A program made the translations under genes and the position numbers. A stretch of 6,118 nucleotides of DNA, taken from contig CP070840.1 in the NCBI GenBank assembly GCA_020342025.1, positions 414,249 through 420,366 of the forward strand, given 5' to 3'. Positions 5,271 to 6,118 of this stretch are shown here, piece by piece (the first letter of the stretch is position 1; every line of letters begins with the position of its first letter). The notes under the pieces were generated by a model, which saw only the letters and a program-made list of their open reading frames with translations, made no database searches and was not told the DNA's origin. The stretch is from Deltaproteobacteria bacterium. Its GTDB lineage: Bacteria > Desulfobacterota > DSM-4660 > Desulfatiglandales > HGW-15.

Positions 5271-5999
5271 ATGAATGCCATAACCTCAGAACTTCCTATG
5301 AATCTCAGGGGCCGGGTGGGTTTCACGCTCCTGGAGATCTTGCTCGCCATGTTTATTTTCTCCATTGTACTCTCAACGCTCTATGCGGCCTATACGGGAA
5401 CATTTCGAAATGTGGATGAGACCGAATCTCAGGCAGACATTTACCGAATGGCACGGATCGCCCTGGAAAGAATCGCAGAAGATCTAGAATCCGCTTACAT
5501 TCCCCCATGGGCAGTCGGCACAGAATCTGAAGGGAAGGCCCCGCAGTCAGCTGCATTTGTGGGACAAACCGCCCAAATTAGTGACCGGCGTGCAGACACC
5601 CTTGTGTTCATTTCCAGAGCGCATCTTGTCTTTGACGAAGAAGAAGTGGACACGACGGTCGCCCGGATCTCTTATGATGTTCGACAGAGTGCGGAAGACG
5701 AAGAGGTCTTTGTGCTCTACCGTTCGGATATTCCCGGGTTTGAGGAGCAGCCGGAGGAAAGGGCAGGGGGATTGGTCCTTTGTGATGGCCTCCATGCGGT
5801 AGATTTCACCTATTACGACGACGAGGCCCGCGGGTACGATGGCTGGGATACCACAAAAGAGGAGTTTAAGGACAGATTGCCCGTGATGGTCTCCATTGTA
5901 TTGGAATTTGCAAATAAGAGAAACCCTGAAGCGCCCCTCAAATTCGTGTCGGGAGTGGTGCTTCCCATGGCCAAGGAGGGATATGAGAAGACGCTTTAA
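5271..5999 (+). CDS. gspJ: Type II secretion minor pseudopilin GspJ
   Basis: From ATG 5271 the precursor has 242 residues. The leader ends at G17, followed by FTLLEILLAMFIFSIVLSTL with Glu at mature position 5; then AALERIAED-type helix residues (ARIALERIAEDLESAYIPPW) and an acidic globular domain with DTLVFISRAHL and a C-terminal strand region. GspJ joins I and K in the tip complex of the pseudopilus. It starts 4 bases after the gspI stop. A second in-frame ATG at 5298 would give an 8-residue leader (MNLRGRVG), more typical for the family; neither start has a clear Shine-Dalgarno, so the choice is open. The soluble domain is rich in Asp and Glu. Its end overlaps gspK by 17 bases. Confidence 0.9.
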   Translation: MNAITSELPMNLRGRVGFTLLEILLAMFIFSIVLSTLYAAYTGTFRNVDETESQADIYRMARIALERIAEDLESAYIPPWAVGTESEGKAPQSAAFVGQTAQISDRRADTLVFISRAHLVFDEEEVDTTVARISYDVRQSAEDEEVFVLYRSDIPGFEEQPEERAGGLVLCDGLHAVDFTYYDDEARGYDGWDTTKEEFKDRLPVMVSIVLEFANKRNPEAPLKFVSGVVLPMAKEGYEKTL

Positions 6000-6118
6000 G
6001 GACTGCAGGGGTTTTGCCCTCCTTCTGACCGTATTAATCATCAGCCTGATTGTCACATGGACGCTTCAGTTCAATGCTTCCATGCGCTCCGAGTTGTTTG
6101 CGGCTACAAATATGCGAG
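5983..6118 (+). CDS. gspK: Type II secretion minor pseudopilin GspK (5' part, runs off the right edge)
   Basis: Only the first 45 residues are present: leader MRRRFKDCRG, then FALLLTVLIISLIVTWTLQF and the start of the amphipathic helix (SMRSELFAATNMR). Mature position 5 is Leu, not Glu. Lack of Glu5 is characteristic of GspK, which caps the pseudopilus tip on top of I and J, so this is expected and not a defect. The start is set by AAGGAGG (5973-5979) inside the end of gspJ, with a short 3-base spacing. The gene overlaps gspJ by 17 bases in another frame. The large alpha domain and calcium sites of GspK lie outside the window. Confidence 0.88.
   Translation, partial: MRRRFKDCRGFALLLTVLIISLIVTWTLQFNASMRSELFAATNMR

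Noticed and set aside
5983..6118. Lack of Glu at mature position 5 of the last pseudopilin as a sign of a defective gene
   Set aside because: GspK proteins normally lack this residue; position and leader fit GspK.
1..6118. CRISPR array, tRNA, rRNA, riboswitch or integrase
   Set aside because: No regularly spaced direct repeats, cloverleaf or rRNA-like stretches, or recombinase motifs were seen on either strand.

Overview
The window carries the start of a type II secretion system (T2SS) operon on the plus strand, gspF-gspG-gspH-gspI-gspJ-gspK (2554 to the right edge). It is preceded divergently by a two-gene minus-strand unit: an unusual YidD-family protein with a signal peptide, and a TPR protein with a signal peptide and a membrane C-terminus (2293 to 958). 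Further left, the 5' part of an M24-family Xaa-Pro peptidase gene runs off the left edge on the minus strand. The gene style and the GTCATTGCGAG...GAAGCAATCTC-type intergenic repeats suggest a Gram-negative of the Desulfobacterota (deltaproteobacterial) or a neighbouring group. That placement is an inference from repeat style and gene content, not proven here.

Layout: (1) 1-532, partial peptidase. (2) 533-957, about 425 bases without a gene, filled with short inverted repeats and a REP/MITE-like composite with inverted ends at 705 and 898. (3) 958-2293, the yidD-like/TPR pair, overlapping by 8 bases. (4) 2294-2553, a divergent control region with candidate promoters and an 8-base inverted repeat. 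(5) 2554-6118, the T2SS genes. Most are tightly packed: 19 bases between G and H, a 4-base overlap H/I, 4 bases between I and J, and a 17-base overlap J/K. The exception is the 70-base gspF-gspG gap, which holds a 13-bp perfect hairpin.

The T2SS genes encode the inner-membrane platform protein GspF, the major pseudopilin GspG, and the minor pseudopilins GspH, I, J and K. All five pseudopilins show a Gly|Phe prepilin peptidase site followed by a hydrophobic helix; G, H, I and J have Glu at mature position 5 and K does not, as expected for this family. Together they would build the periplasmic pseudopilus that drives folded exoproteins through the outer-membrane secretin. The ATPase GspE and the secretin GspD are not immediately upstream, so this locus either starts at gspF or is split.

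The most unusual item is in gspG. Its prepilin leader is about 28 residues instead of the usual handful, and the extra codons coincide with two adjacent perfect DNA hairpins (3878-3928). This looks like a small palindromic repeat inserted in frame into the leader. No wholly new system is evident; the core of the window is a recognisable T2SS with several odd details.
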